IMG/VR virus record: IMGVR_UViG_3300012931_000895
Span: 1-35,725 of that record
DNA from: a virus
DNA length: 35,725 nt
Reading direction: 5' to 3' (one strand)
The notes beneath the pieces were generated by a model, which saw only the letters and a list, made by a program, of their open reading frames with translations, did no database searches and was not told the DNA's origin. Shown in pieces: positions 6,310 through 14,200 of the stretch (its first letter is position 1; every line of letters begins with the position of its first letter). The position numbers and the translations under genes were made by a program.

Positions 6310-6629
6310 GCGACAACCTGGACGTCTCCCGGCCAGATCCTGCGACCGATCTAGTTGGGGCTTTGCGCTACGTCATGGACGGGCTCGATGACCTCAAGCG
6401 GGATCGGGCCGCCCGGAAGCACAACGCGAGCGAGGCGGCGCGCGAGCTCGGATATAACGCCCGCTACTTCCACGGCCGGCCTTGGCGGATCCCGAGCTTC
6501 GGTCTCCACGGCCTCATGCATCCGCTCTCTGTCTGGAAGGCCTGGGACGAGAGGCCCGAGGCCGAACGGCGCGCCGAGTGGGACGCTATGCCCGTCGCCG
6601 AGCGCACGAAGGCACGGAGGGCTGTATGA
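6306..6629 (+). CDS. Hypothetical early protein with HTH-like segment
   Basis: A 107-residue protein of unknown function. Residues about 40-62 (NASEAARELGYNARYFHG) resemble a helix-turn-helix in spacing (AxxLG followed by a turn and a second helix), so DNA binding is possible. The C-terminal part is rich in Trp, Arg and Glu. The start at 6306 is chosen because it overlaps the previous stop by 4 bp; the longer frame upstream is only a shadow of earlier genes. The next gene starts in its stop codon. Confidence in the gene is fair, in any role low. Confidence 0.6.
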   Translation: MSDNLDVSRPDPATDLVGALRYVMDGLDDLKRDRAARKHNASEAARELGYNARYFHGRPWRIPSFGLHGLMHPLSVWKAWDERPEAERRAEWDAMPVAERTKARRAV

Positions 6630-7060
6630 GCTGGGAATCCGTCTGCGCATTCGACGTCCAAGGCCTCCCGAAAGGCCAGCCACGCGCGAAGGCGTGCATC
6701 AGGGGAACACATGCCGCAGTCTACGACCCTGGAACTGCAGAGGGTTGGAAGGCTCAGGTCGCGCTCGCTGCCCAGCCCTTCCTACCTCCAGCGCCCCTCG
6801 ACTGCCCTCTGCGCCTGACCATCGTGCTCTTCTTCCCGAGGCCGCAGCGGCTCATGAGAGCGAAGGATCCTGAGGGCCCGATTCTCTGCACAGCCAAGCC
6901 CGATTTCGACAACGCCGCGAAGGCGATCGCCGATTGCCTGACGCAGATCGGTATGTGGCGAGACGACAAGCTCGTGTGCTCGCACATGTTCGAGAAGTAC
7001 TACACGGCCAAGCTCTCGAGGCCTGGCGCCGCTATTCAGATCTTCAAGGAGGCATCATGA
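6626..7060 (+). CDS. rusA: RusA-family Holliday junction resolvase
   Basis: A 144-residue enzyme that cuts Holliday junctions in recombination and before packaging. The family signature KPDFDNAAKAIADCL is present: Asp93 and Asp95 with a third acidic site at Asp113/Asp114 (GMWRDDKLV) match the three metal-binding Asp residues of RusA. The N-terminal strand with GQPRAKACIRG and the length both fit the family. ATG 6626 has a GGAGG (6616-6620) and overlaps the preceding stop. It lies in the early operon ahead of the recombination genes (possible annealing protein and SbcDC fusion), which fits joint work in DNA processing. Confidence 0.88.
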   Translation: MSWESVCAFDVQGLPKGQPRAKACIRGTHAAVYDPGTAEGWKAQVALAAQPFLPPAPLDCPLRLTIVLFFPRPQRLMRAKDPEGPILCTAKPDFDNAAKAIADCLTQIGMWRDDKLVCSHMFEKYYTAKLSRPGAAIQIFKEAS

Positions 7061-7647
7061 ATCCGAAATCGTTCGAGGTGGACAAGGGAAAGCACGCCGT
7101 GGTCGTCTCCTATACGAAGCACGACGATGCCACGGAGTCCGACGAGGAGCGAACCGAGAAGAACTTCCAGCGGCCGCGGCCGAAGCTCATTCTCGAGCTC
7201 GCCACGCTGGCCCTCGCCATCAAGGACTACTGGAAGCTCGGTGATCTCAAGCTGAAGGTGACGAAGATCTCCTTCGCCGAGAACAAGGACGGTCACTTCG
7301 CGAAGTTCTCCCTCGTCAGCACCGACGACGAGAACCCGCTCAAGATCGGGCCCCTCAAGATCAAGCGCGAGCTCGATCTCATGCCGGGGACCGATGACAG
7401 GAACGAGGACTCCCTCAAGAACCCCATCATCGACAGCGTCGACACCCTGGAGAACCTGATCATCGCCTACCTCGGCGGGGAGCGGGAGCAGCCCGAGCTT
7501 CCCCCCGTGAAAGAGGACGCCGCGGCGAAGGTACCCGGACTCTTCGGGCGCGCCGGCCAGGCGATCAAGAACGCGGTCCCGCGGAGGCGCAAGGCGGTGG
7601 CGCCCGCAGGAGAGGCGGCAGGGGCCGCCGCAGCCGCGCCGGCCTGA
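7057..7647 (+). CDS. Conserved-looking early phage protein, unknown function
   Basis: A 196-residue protein. Residues 1-140 look like a folded alpha/beta domain (PRPKLILELATLALAIKDYW; strands LKLKVTKISFAEN and FAKFSLVS), followed by a linker and a basic, Ala-rich tail (AVPRRRKAVAPAGEAAG). The tail suggests nucleic-acid binding or flexibility. ATG 7057 has an AAGGAGG site and overlaps the rusA stop by 4 bp. The position between a resolvase and recombination genes suggests a role in DNA metabolism, for example an accessory single-strand-binding protein, but I do not recognise a family. Confidence 0.65.
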   Translation: MNPKSFEVDKGKHAVVVSYTKHDDATESDEERTEKNFQRPRPKLILELATLALAIKDYWKLGDLKLKVTKISFAENKDGHFAKFSLVSTDDENPLKIGPLKIKRELDLMPGTDDRNEDSLKNPIIDSVDTLENLIIAYLGGEREQPELPPVKEDAAAKVPGLFGRAGQAIKNAVPRRRKAVAPAGEAAGAAAAAPA

Positions 7648-7695
7648 GCATCCCGCCCCGCGTAGCGGAGGCGATCAACGAGTTGGAGGTAAGAC

Positions 7696-7827
7696 ATGCC
7701 GAACGAGAACGAGGGCCAGGGCGAGCAGCAGAACGAGGGAGCCCAGATGGGCGCGCAGCAGCAGAGCGAGGGCGGCGCGACCGACGGCGCCTCGCAGGGC
7801 TCCGGAGAGCAGTCGAGCGGCGAGTAG
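7696..7827 (+). CDS. 43-residue disordered Gln/Glu/Gly-rich microprotein
   Basis: Starts MPNENEGQGEQQNEG and consists almost only of Gln, Glu, Gly, Ser, Asn and Ala with no hydrophobic core, so it should be intrinsically disordered and acidic. A GGAGG (7685-7689) with good spacing precedes the ATG, which supports translation. It ends 77 bp before the tRNA-like gene. It could be a decoy, DNA-mimic or anti-restriction-type acidic peptide, but nothing specific is seen. Confidence 0.45.
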   Translation: MPNENEGQGEQQNEGAQMGAQQQSEGGATDGASQGSGEQSSGE

Positions 7828-7879
7828 ACGATCCCCCCGATAGTCACCTCGCTCCCGGCGAGCATTCCGGGAAGCCGGC

Positions 7880-7895
7880 GCGATCCCCCGATCGC
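7880..7895. repeat. Hairpin GCGATC-CCCC-GATCGC before the tRNA-like gene
   Basis: A 6-bp perfect inverted repeat with a 4-base loop, ten bases before the tRNA-like acceptor stem. It may be a processing signal or the end structure of the upstream operon; there is no T-run. Confidence 0.3.
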
Positions 7896-7904
7896 CCGGC
7901 GCAT

Positions 7905-7994
7905 ACGGGAGTAGCTCAGCGGAAGAGCGGTCGCCATGCCCGTGCATCGTCCGGGACACGCGACAGGTCGCGGGTTCAAGCCCCGCCCCCCGTT
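7905..7994 (+). tRNA. tRNA-like gene with a 25-nt anticodon loop
   Basis: Cloverleaf parts seen by hand: acceptor ACGGGAG (7905-7911) with CCCCCGT (7987-7993; one A-C mismatch); T8-A9; D stem GCTC/GAGC (7914-7917, 7925-7928) with loop AGCGGAA holding A14 and G18G19; five-base variable region AGGTC (7965-7969) with C48 able to pair G15; T stem GCGGG/CCCGC (7970-7974, 7982-7986) with loop TTCAAGC. The anticodon stem GTCGC/GCGAC (7930-7934, 7960-7964) closes a 25-nt loop rather than 7, which can itself fold (CCCG 7939-7942 with CGGG 7952-7955). No encoded CCA. No standard anticodon can be assigned. It may be a tRNA with an 18-nt insertion, a tRNA-like decoy, or a decayed gene. Confidence 0.5.
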
Positions 7995-8087
7995 CGAGAA
8001 AGAAGGCCACGCACCACTCGGAGGATCCTCGGGTGGCGCGCGGGGGCGTTCGGACTGGACCGCCCTCGCCTCTTTCTGGGAGTCAAA

Positions 8088-8375
8088 ATGGAGATCTTCA
8101 CCATCGAGGTCACCGCGTCGGTCCTCGTCGGCGTGGAATTCGGAGGTATCGAGGAAGCGAAGAAAGCTGCCCGCGATCATGTCGCGAATGATTGGCTTCT
8201 CAGGTATCTGGACGGTGTCCGGCTCAAGGCCGGGCATTTCTATGTGAAGGGCGTATCCGCGGAGGTCGGGACCGGCGACTACTTCGTCGGGAACCTCCGC
8301 GTTGAGCGCAAGAGAAAGGTCGCGGCGCCGGTACAGGCCGCGGAGCTCCCCGAGGGGGAGCCGGACATCTTTTGA
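8088..8375 (+). CDS. Hypothetical early protein
   Basis: A 95-residue protein, beginning MEIFTIEVTASVLVGVEF, with alternating strand and helix pattern and an acidic C-terminal end. No family recognised. ATG 8088 has a GGGAG site a few bases upstream. It follows the tRNA-like gene, and its stop overlaps the TTG start of the next gene (TTGA). The region 7828-8087 contains only the hairpin and the tRNA-like gene. Confidence 0.6.
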   Translation: MEIFTIEVTASVLVGVEFGGIEEAKKAARDHVANDWLLRYLDGVRLKAGHFYVKGVSAEVGTGDYFVGNLRVERKRKVAAPVQAAELPEGEPDIF

Positions 8376-8719
8376 AGACAACCCTTCCGATCGTCGCGCG
8401 GCTGATGCTCTTTGTCATCGGGCTCTTCATCGTCGCGGCCGCTGGTTCCATGATCTACATGGCGACGGCTTCGCACGAGGAACCCAAGCCGCAACGGAGC
8501 TTCTACATCTTGGAGATCATCAAGCCGGTCGCGCCGATCGCCCCTCGCATGATCCTCACCTACCAGCTCATCTATTCAGCCGACGGCATCAACCAGGCGC
8601 TCGAGTTCCCGACGCGGGAACGGCTCGAGTCCTTCCTCACATGGCTATCTACTCGGGGGGAGATCACGGGGCCGGCGGATGATGGGGGCTGGACGGAGCT
8701 GGCGAAGGCTACGCGATGA
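8372..8719 (+). CDS. Small membrane-anchored protein
   Basis: A 115-residue protein starting with TTG at the previous stop (4-bp overlap); an ATG at 8405 is the alternative. Residues about 8-32 are strongly hydrophobic (LPIVARLMLFVIGLFIVAAA), acting as a signal anchor, followed by a soluble domain of about 80 residues. Topology N-in, C-out is expected. In this early-lysogeny position, superinfection exclusion is one possibility, but no family is recognised. Confidence 0.55.
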   Translation: MKTTLPIVARLMLFVIGLFIVAAAGSMIYMATASHEEPKPQRSFYILEIIKPVAPIAPRMILTYQLIYSADGINQALEFPTRERLESFLTWLSTRGEITGPADDGGWTELAKATR

Positions 8720-8727
8720 GCGATCGA

Positions 8728-8949
8728 CTAGTCGGTTTTAGGTGCTCGGGGACGGCGCGCCTTGGGCTTCTCCTCGGGCATCTCGAAGAGCTTCACGCGC
8801 TCGCGGATTATCGGATCAGAGTCGAAAGCCCAAAGGATCCATTCGATCAAATCGTTTCTGCTTCGCCCGAACTTGGGCGCCCATCCAGCCATCCGTTCCA
8901 TGATCGAGGGTGTAAATCTGAGTCCCGACGGCTTCTTCGTCTCTGCCAT
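8728..8949 (-). CDS. Ribbon-helix-helix (Arc/CopG-like) regulator
   Basis: A 73-residue protein. KKPSGLRFTPSIMERMAGWA followed by RSRNDLIEWILWAFDSDP matches a ribbon-helix-helix: a short basic strand, helix, turn, and second helix with the usual RNDLIE-type start. The C-terminus is basic and Pro-rich (KPKARRPRAPKTD). I prefer ATG 8949 because it starts right at the domain; an ATG at 9072 with a GAGG site would add 41 residues of unremarkable sequence. It faces the 9169 gene across a promoter flanked by two TGTATATACA palindromes, the classic arrangement for RHH dimers, so it probably controls that promoter and possibly itself. Confidence 0.65.
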   Translation of the reverse strand: MAETKKPSGLRFTPSIMERMAGWAPKFGRSRNDLIEWILWAFDSDPIIRERVKLFEMPEEKPKARRPRAPKTD

Positions 8950-8957
8950 TCCAGGAA

Positions 8958-8997
8958 GATAGCGCAATGCAGAGCAACTGTAAAGCAATCCGCTATC
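8958..8997. repeat. Inverted repeat GATAGCG/CGCTATC upstream of the RHH gene
   Basis: GATAGCG (8958-8964) and CGCTATC (8991-8997) are perfect 7-bp inverse complements 26 bp apart, just before the chosen ATG of the RHH gene on the minus strand. Possible operator or leader structure; no clear promoter boxes for that gene are seen here. Confidence 0.3.
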
Positions 8998-9092
8998 GCG
9001 TTGCGGGGGCACATCGGCCCGATAGTCCAGGTCACCGCCGCGGTACCCGTCCTCGTTCTGGTCGCCAGCCATAGCGCCCCCTCGATTACTAT

Positions 9093-9141
9093 TGTATATA
9101 CACTTGATATCATAGTCAACCAGCTATATAATGTATATACA
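9093..9141 (+). promoter_or_regulatory. Promoter framed by two TGTATATACA palindromes
   Basis: TTGATA (9104-9109), 17 bp, TATAAT (9127-9132) form a near-perfect sigma70 promoter for the gene at 9169. Identical palindromes TGTATATACA lie at 9093-9102 and 9132-9141, centred 39 bp apart, touching the -35 and overlapping the -10 box. Binding of a dimeric repressor at both would shut the promoter and could loop the DNA. Confidence 0.75.
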
Positions 9142-9168
9142 TCTGCTACTACTGGAGGAATAAAAGCC

Positions 9169-9405
9169 ATGGCGCACGAAGATTTACGGGATAACGTCAA
9201 AACCGTCCGGGCGTTCCTTCACTCCCCAGCCGGGGACCGAGCGCGGCGGGAACTGATGTTCGGCCGGGGCTGGCCGTATGAGCGCTTCGTCGGTGAAGCG
9301 GTCGTCCAGGAGACCAGCCTGAAGCGCTACGAGGAGATCAGCGCCGTGACCGACCAGGTCATCATCGAGGAGCTGCGGGCCGAGCCCGCGAGGGCCGAGG
9401 CATGA
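9169..9405 (+). CDS. Small helical early protein
   Basis: A 78-residue protein (MAHEDLRDNVKTVRAFLHS) rich in charged residues and expected to be all helical. No family recognised. GGAGG at 9154-9158 precedes ATG 9169, and a strong, apparently repressed promoter lies directly upstream, so it starts the second early transcription unit, which continues through the recombination and replication genes. Its stop overlaps the next start (ATGA). Confidence 0.6.
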   Translation: MAHEDLRDNVKTVRAFLHSPAGDRARRELMFGRGWPYERFVGEAVVQETSLKRYEEISAVTDQVIIEELRAEPARAEA

Positions 9406-9578
9406 AAGGCCCTTTACCGAAATACGCTCCGCTCAATCCGCTCTTCGCCGCGCTCTGCGCGCCCATGATGTCGCTCGGCGAGCGCCAGGCCTCCATCGAC
9501 TACCTCAACAGCATCGAATCCAAGCCGAGCCCCGAGGGGCCGGAGGAGATAGAACCGGCAGGGGCCGGGAAGGAGTGA
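9402..9578 (+). CDS. 58-residue hypothetical protein
   Basis: A short protein (MKGPLPKYAPLNPLFAALCA, then a helical segment and an acidic tail). It overlaps the previous stop by 4 bp and an AAGGAG at its 3' end serves the next gene. No recognised function. Frame accepted because it fills the operon without gaps. Confidence 0.5.
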   Translation: MKGPLPKYAPLNPLFAALCAPMMSLGERQASIDYLNSIESKPSPEGPEEIEPAGAGKE

Positions 9579-9580
9579 CC

Positions 9581-9772
9581 ATGGACGAGAACAGCGGGAA
9601 GCGGACCCGGATGAACTTCTCCCAGGACGCGAAGGGCTTCGTGAAGATGGACCTGACGGTCGAGTACGAGACCGTCGAGGAAACCGAGCAGAACGCGAAG
9701 CTGGCGATCGACGCCTACAAGCGCGTCTGCGACGAGAAGGGGCTCCGGCTCCTGCAACCAACGGCCGCGTAG
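9581..9772 (+). CDS. 63-residue hypothetical protein
   Basis: Starts MDENSGKRTRMNFSQDAKGF; contains a beta-like half (FVKMDLTVEYETVEE) and a helix (QNAKLAIDAYKRVCDEKG). ATG 9581 follows AAGGAG with five bases of spacing. The strand-then-helix pattern resembles the small proteins encoded next to single-strand annealing genes, and the following gene has a similar layout, so the two may be distant paralogues. Function unknown. Confidence 0.55.
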   Translation: MDENSGKRTRMNFSQDAKGFVKMDLTVEYETVEETEQNAKLAIDAYKRVCDEKGLRLLQPTAA

Positions 9773-9781
9773 GTGCGAGCG

Positions 9782-9958
9782 ATGAAAGTCGAACGAGTCA
9801 CCTACAGGCGAATCTTCAACCTCGGCAACTACGAGAGCGCGACCGTCGAGCTGGCGGCCGAGCTCACGCCCGGGGAAGACCCCAAGGCTGCCCTCGATGC
9901 GCTCGCCGCCGAGGCAAAGGCCTGGCGGAAGTCGAAGGACTCCGCGCCCGCCGCATAG
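9782..9958 (+). CDS. 58-residue hypothetical protein, similar in layout to its neighbour
   Basis: MKVERVTYRRIFNLGNYESA followed by TVELAAELTPGEDPKAALDALAAEAKAW: two strands and a helix. This GNYES...PKAALDAL pattern is common in small phage proteins from recombination operons. ATG 9782 is preferred over a GTG at 9773. It is followed by a structured non-coding leader. Function unknown. Confidence 0.55.
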   Translation: MKVERVTYRRIFNLGNYESATVELAAELTPGEDPKAALDALAAEAKAWRKSKDSAPAA

Positions 9959-9968
9959 GAAAGAGCGG

Positions 9969-10063
9969 ATGGGCCCCGGCGGCGAATCGTCCGCGGCCGG
10001 GGCTCATCCTCCAACCCCACCGGGCGGGAGACGAGCTTCGGGGCAACCCGAAGCCCGCCCGGT
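9969..10063 (+). promoter_or_regulatory. Two tandem stable hairpins in the leader of the recombination genes
   Basis: Hairpin 1 pairs 9969-9980 with 9996-10007 (12 bp, one G-T). Hairpin 2 pairs ACCGGGCGGG (10019-10028) with CCCGCCCGGT (10054-10063), has a one-sided AGACGAG bulge, and carries an inner stem CTTCGGG-GCAA-CCCGAAG (10036-10053) capped by a GNRA-type loop. CTTTT follows at once, then the AGGAGG of the next gene. It may be a leaky terminator, mRNA-processing or translation-control element. Confidence 0.55.
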
Positions 10064-10081
10064 CTTTTCCAGGAGGAAGCC

Positions 10082-11230
10082 ATGAATTCGAATCTGCCGG
10101 CCGTCATCACGACAGCCGCGAAGAACCAGGGCCTCGCACTCGCCGAGGTCAACTTGATCATGCCGACCGAGACCTTCGGCGCCGTTCTCGGGGAATTCGA
10201 CAAGGTCACCATCGAAACCGTCAGCATCAACGCCAACGACTCGCGCGAGACCTACGAGCCCAACGGCGAGGGGAAGGGCTTCGCCTTCACGAAGACGACG
10301 CTCCAGAAGTTCGCTTCAGCCCTGACCATCCAGTGGGATCCCCGATATACGGGCATCGTCGAGAGCACCGCAACACGCAGCCGCGCGAAGGCCGTCGGCT
10401 ACATGCGCAAGCCCAACGGCGAGACGATCACGCAGACCGAGGAGAAGACAATCGATCTGGTCGTCGAAGAGGACGACCTGCGCGTCAAGGCTGAGAAGGA
10501 CTCCGAAGGCGGGCGCGTCATCCGGTGGGAAAAGACCGCGAACGGGAAGAACCGCCCCATCAAAGAACCATGGAAATCCGAGCAGGATCGACGCGACTGG
10601 GTCGAGCTCCGGATCAAGGAAGGCATCAAGCAGAAACGGAAGTTCAAGGACGAGCTCGCGGTCACGGGCGCGAAGGACCGGGTCATCCGCGCCTTCCTCG
10701 CGCTCAAGTCGACCTATTCAGCGGAGGAGCTGTCGAAGCCCCTCGCCTTCCCCCGCGTCACGACCGACACCGGGAAGCTACTCGCGGATCCCCGGACCCG
10801 ATCAGCTGCTATCGGCATGATCGGCAAGGCGACGAGCGAACTCTTCGGCGCGAAGCCCGAGGAGCTGATCGAGTCCGAGAAGCCGGTGGAGACGGGACCG
10901 GCGGCCGCGGCCGAGGCGGATCCCGCAACGGAAGCGCGCAGCGTCGGGCGAGGCCCGGGCGAGGCGGCGGAAGAACCCGCGGACGACTGGGACGATGAAC
11001 CCGCAGCCGCCTCGGCGACCGCATCCCCCTCGATCGACCCGAAAGTCGCCGAAATGCAAACGACCCTGCACGACTACATCAACACGGGAGTCATCTCGAC
11101 GAAGGGCGTCGCCGAGATCCAGGCCGCCCTCGATCGGGGCGAGACCGATCCCATCATCCTGGCCGACTTGGTCAAGCGCGCGAAGGCCTTCTACGAGAAG
11201 GCCCAGGAGCGCGTGCGGGGGAGGGCGTGA
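10082..11230 (+). CDS. Possible recombination (annealing-type) protein
   Basis: A 382-residue protein. Residues about 1-250 form the folded part, with FAFTKTTLQKFASALTIQWD, and a basic, Lys/Arg-rich stretch near 165-200 (ELRIKEGIKQKRKFKDELAV); residues about 255-325 are an acidic, Ala/Glu-rich linker; a helical C-terminal segment follows. The large size, acidic linker and direct coupling to an SbcDC-type nuclease suggest a DNA-annealing or recombination-mediator role (RecT/Sak-like position), since phages pair such proteins with an exonuclease. I cannot confirm a named family. AGGAGG at 10071-10076 precedes ATG 10082. Its stop overlaps the next start (TGATG). Confidence 0.65.
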   Translation: MNSNLPAVITTAAKNQGLALAEVNLIMPTETFGAVLGEFDKVTIETVSINANDSRETYEPNGEGKGFAFTKTTLQKFASALTIQWDPRYTGIVESTATRSRAKAVGYMRKPNGETITQTEEKTIDLVVEEDDLRVKAEKDSEGGRVIRWEKTANGKNRPIKEPWKSEQDRRDWVELRIKEGIKQKRKFKDELAVTGAKDRVIRAFLALKSTYSAEELSKPLAFPRVTTDTGKLLADPRTRSAAIGMIGKATSELFGAKPEELIESEKPVETGPAAAAEADPATEARSVGRGPGEAAEEPADDWDDEPAAASATASPSIDPKVAEMQTTLHDYINTGVISTKGVAEIQAALDRGETDPIILADLVKRAKAFYEKAQERVRGRA

Positions 11231-14200
11231 TGAAGCTTATCCACACCGCCGACATCCACGCCTGTCGCGAGCACTGGGCCGAGGCCTGCCAGAGCCTGGA
11301 CGTCCTGGAGGAGACCGGACGCCGCGAGGAGGTCGGCCTCTTCGCGATCGCAGGCGACCTCGCGAATGGCCCGCTCATGAATACGGAGCGGGACATCTTC
11401 GATGCCCTCTGCGGGCGCCTGCAGCGCCTCGCGGACATCGCCCCCGTCGCCCTCGTCGAAGGGACGCCGAGCCACGACGCGCCCGGCTCGCTCGAGGTCT
11501 TCGAGCGGCTCGCAGCCGAGAACGAGATCTCGATCCTGAGGCCCGGACAGGCCTACTTCTTGGCGCCTGGGGGCATCTACCAGGATCCCGGCGAGGTAGA
11601 CGACAGGCTCCTGCTCTTCGGGATCCCGGAGCCGCAAAAGAAGTGGCTCCTCGCGAACGGAGGAGCCACGGGGAAGGACGCCACGGACGAAGCCGTGCGT
11701 GTTGCGATGGGGAATCTGCTTCTCGGTCTTGGCGGGCTTCGAAGGCAGTATCCTCACCTACCCTGCGTCGCACTCTATCACGGGCAGGTCTCCGGGGCCA
11801 GGACCGGCACGGGCTACACAGCCGGCTCAGGCATCGCGATCTCGCGCGACGACCTCGCGCAGATCGACGCGGATTACTACGCCCTGGGCGACATCCATCT
11901 GCCGCAACAGATACCCCACCTGGAGGCCTACTACCCAGGGAAGATCTACACGGGCGACTGGAAGGAGCAGGGCTACGTCCCCGGATTCAACCTGGTGGAG
12001 TTCCGGCCCTGGGAGGATGGCGACGAGGACCCGGCGGACCACGGCTACGTGGTGGACGTCTCCCGCGTCGACTTCCCGCACCCGGAGCGGGTAAAGATCG
12101 CACGGAGATCGGGGGATGACCTCGCGTACAACGATTACGGCGTGGGCGACAAGCTTGTCTGGGAGGAATGGACACTTTCACGCGAAGAGGCGGAAGCCAA
12201 CTTCGACGCGGCCGAGGTGCTGAAGTTCCTCATCGACGCTTGCGGCGCCCTCCCAGACTCCATGGTCACGCTCAACATCATCCCGACCGAGACGGTCCGC
12301 GCCGGGAACATCGCCGAGAAGCCATCGCTACGCGGTAAGGCCCAGGTCTGGGCGGAGAATTCCGCCATCACGCTGGCCGAGAGCGTCCTGGCCAAGGCCG
12401 ACGCACTCGAGCGCGAGGTCGGCGCCATCGCCCAGCTGTCGGGGCCCCCGCGCCGCTTCCGCAACGTCTCGACCTTCCTCCGGGGATCGAAGGGCCTGTA
12501 CCGGCGCCAGAAGAAAGACGAGGTCTTCATCGACTGGGAGTCGTACGGCGAGGGCGTCGTCGCCTTTGTCGGCCCGAACGGCTTCGGTAAGACGACCCTG
12601 TTCGACTTCTCGAAGCCCTGGCCCGTGCCGGTTTCACGGCGCCCGAAGACGCTCAAGGCGCACTTCCGCCTCCGGGATTCCGTCGTCGAGAACGTGTACC
12701 TCGAGGAGGTCTCCGGGATCCGGTACAAGACCACGATCAACATCGACGGCGCGAACAAGTCGGGCGGCGCCGAGTACTTCCTCTTCATCGACGAGGGCAA
12801 GGGATGGAAGCCCGTTGAGGGCGTGAACGGCCGGCAGGATCCCTTCCTCGAGGCCATCGAATCCATCTTCGGCTCGATGGCGATCTACCTGCGGACCGCC
12901 TACGTTCCCCAGAAGCCCACGAAGGACTACCCTGATATCGCCGAGGCCTCTCAGGAGGAGAAGAAGGGCCTGATCGCCGAGCTGGCGGGAAAGGACTTCT
13001 CCCCCTACCAGGACGCGGCCAAGGCGCGCGGGGACGGGCTCGACTCGGAGATCCGGCTCCTCGAGGCTTCGATCACCGGGGCCGGTGACATCGAAGGCGA
13101 GATCACCCGTGCCACGGCCGAGAAGACCGAGGCGGAGTCCAAGCGCGCGGCCGCCACGAATGTGGGCATAGAGCTCGCGGTAGAAGAGGGGCGCCTCGAA
13201 GCGGTACGGGACCACCTCGCGGAGAAGGTGGCCGCCCGCCGGCAGAAGATCGACCGGAAGGAAGCGCTCGCGGCCGAGGTCCAGAGCCTCCTGGCGGAAG
13301 TGCGGACCGCCGAGGAGTCGATCGCCCTTTTCAGGGACGCCGCGGAGAGGAAGGACGCGGCGGAAGCGGATATCGAACGAATCAAGGACCTCGAAGTCAA
13401 GAAGGCGGAGCTGCTCGCGGAGCGCTCGAAGCTTACCGAGGCGGATTGGCGCGCCATGGCGGCCTACCAGGAGACGGCCGCGGCCGCCCGAGACCGCCAA
13501 GGGGCGGCCCGCTCGGTCGTCGACGCGCGACGCCGCGAGGTCAACGAGCAGGAGCGCGCGCTCGCCGTCGCGCGCTCGCGCGTCCCCTCCGCTGATCCGA
13601 CCTGCCCGGTCGACGGTGAGCCCTGCTCGCGCGTCCCGGTTGAAGCACTGCAGAAGGCACGAGCGGACGCTGAGGCAGAGGTGACGCGCCTCGAAGGCGC
13701 CCTGGCCATCGCTCAGGGGCTCTTTTCGACCGCCGAGGCTGACCTGGCCGCCATTATCATTCCGACCGCGCCGCCCCCTACCCCCTTCGTCCGCGCGGAA
13801 GAACTGGCCGGTGTCGAGAACGAGCTGGCCTGGGAAGACAAGGAGGCCGCTGAGAAGACCCTGGCGGATTCTCGGGATGCCGGCGTCAGGATCGAAGCCG
13901 CGGAGAAGGCGAAGGCCGCCGCTCAGGAGCGGGCCACCCTCCAGCAGCTCGAGGTCAACGAGCTGACCATCCAGATCTCGGCCGACGCCTCGCCGGACGA
14001 GTACGAGAAAGCGATAGCGGCCGTCAAGGAGAACCTCGAGCGCCTGACCGCGGCCCGGGAGGCCTTCGCCCACGCTAAGGCGACTGTGGAGGCAGCCGAG
14101 AGGAGTATCGCCGAGGCAAAGCGCCGGCGGGCGGCGCGAGACGAAGCGGCCCGGAAACGAGACGAGAAGGCCCTCGAGCGAGACGACTGGCGCCTCCTCG

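Noticed and set aside
7683-8375. 230-codon frame across the tRNA-like gene
   Set aside because: It covers the microprotein and the tRNA-like gene in an Arg-rich shadow frame; only the part from ATG 8088 looks like a real protein.
8950-9072. Extended start of the ribbon-helix-helix protein
   Set aside because: A GAGG-preceded ATG exists at 9072, but the added 41 residues are not protein-like and contain an inverted repeat; kept only as an alternative.
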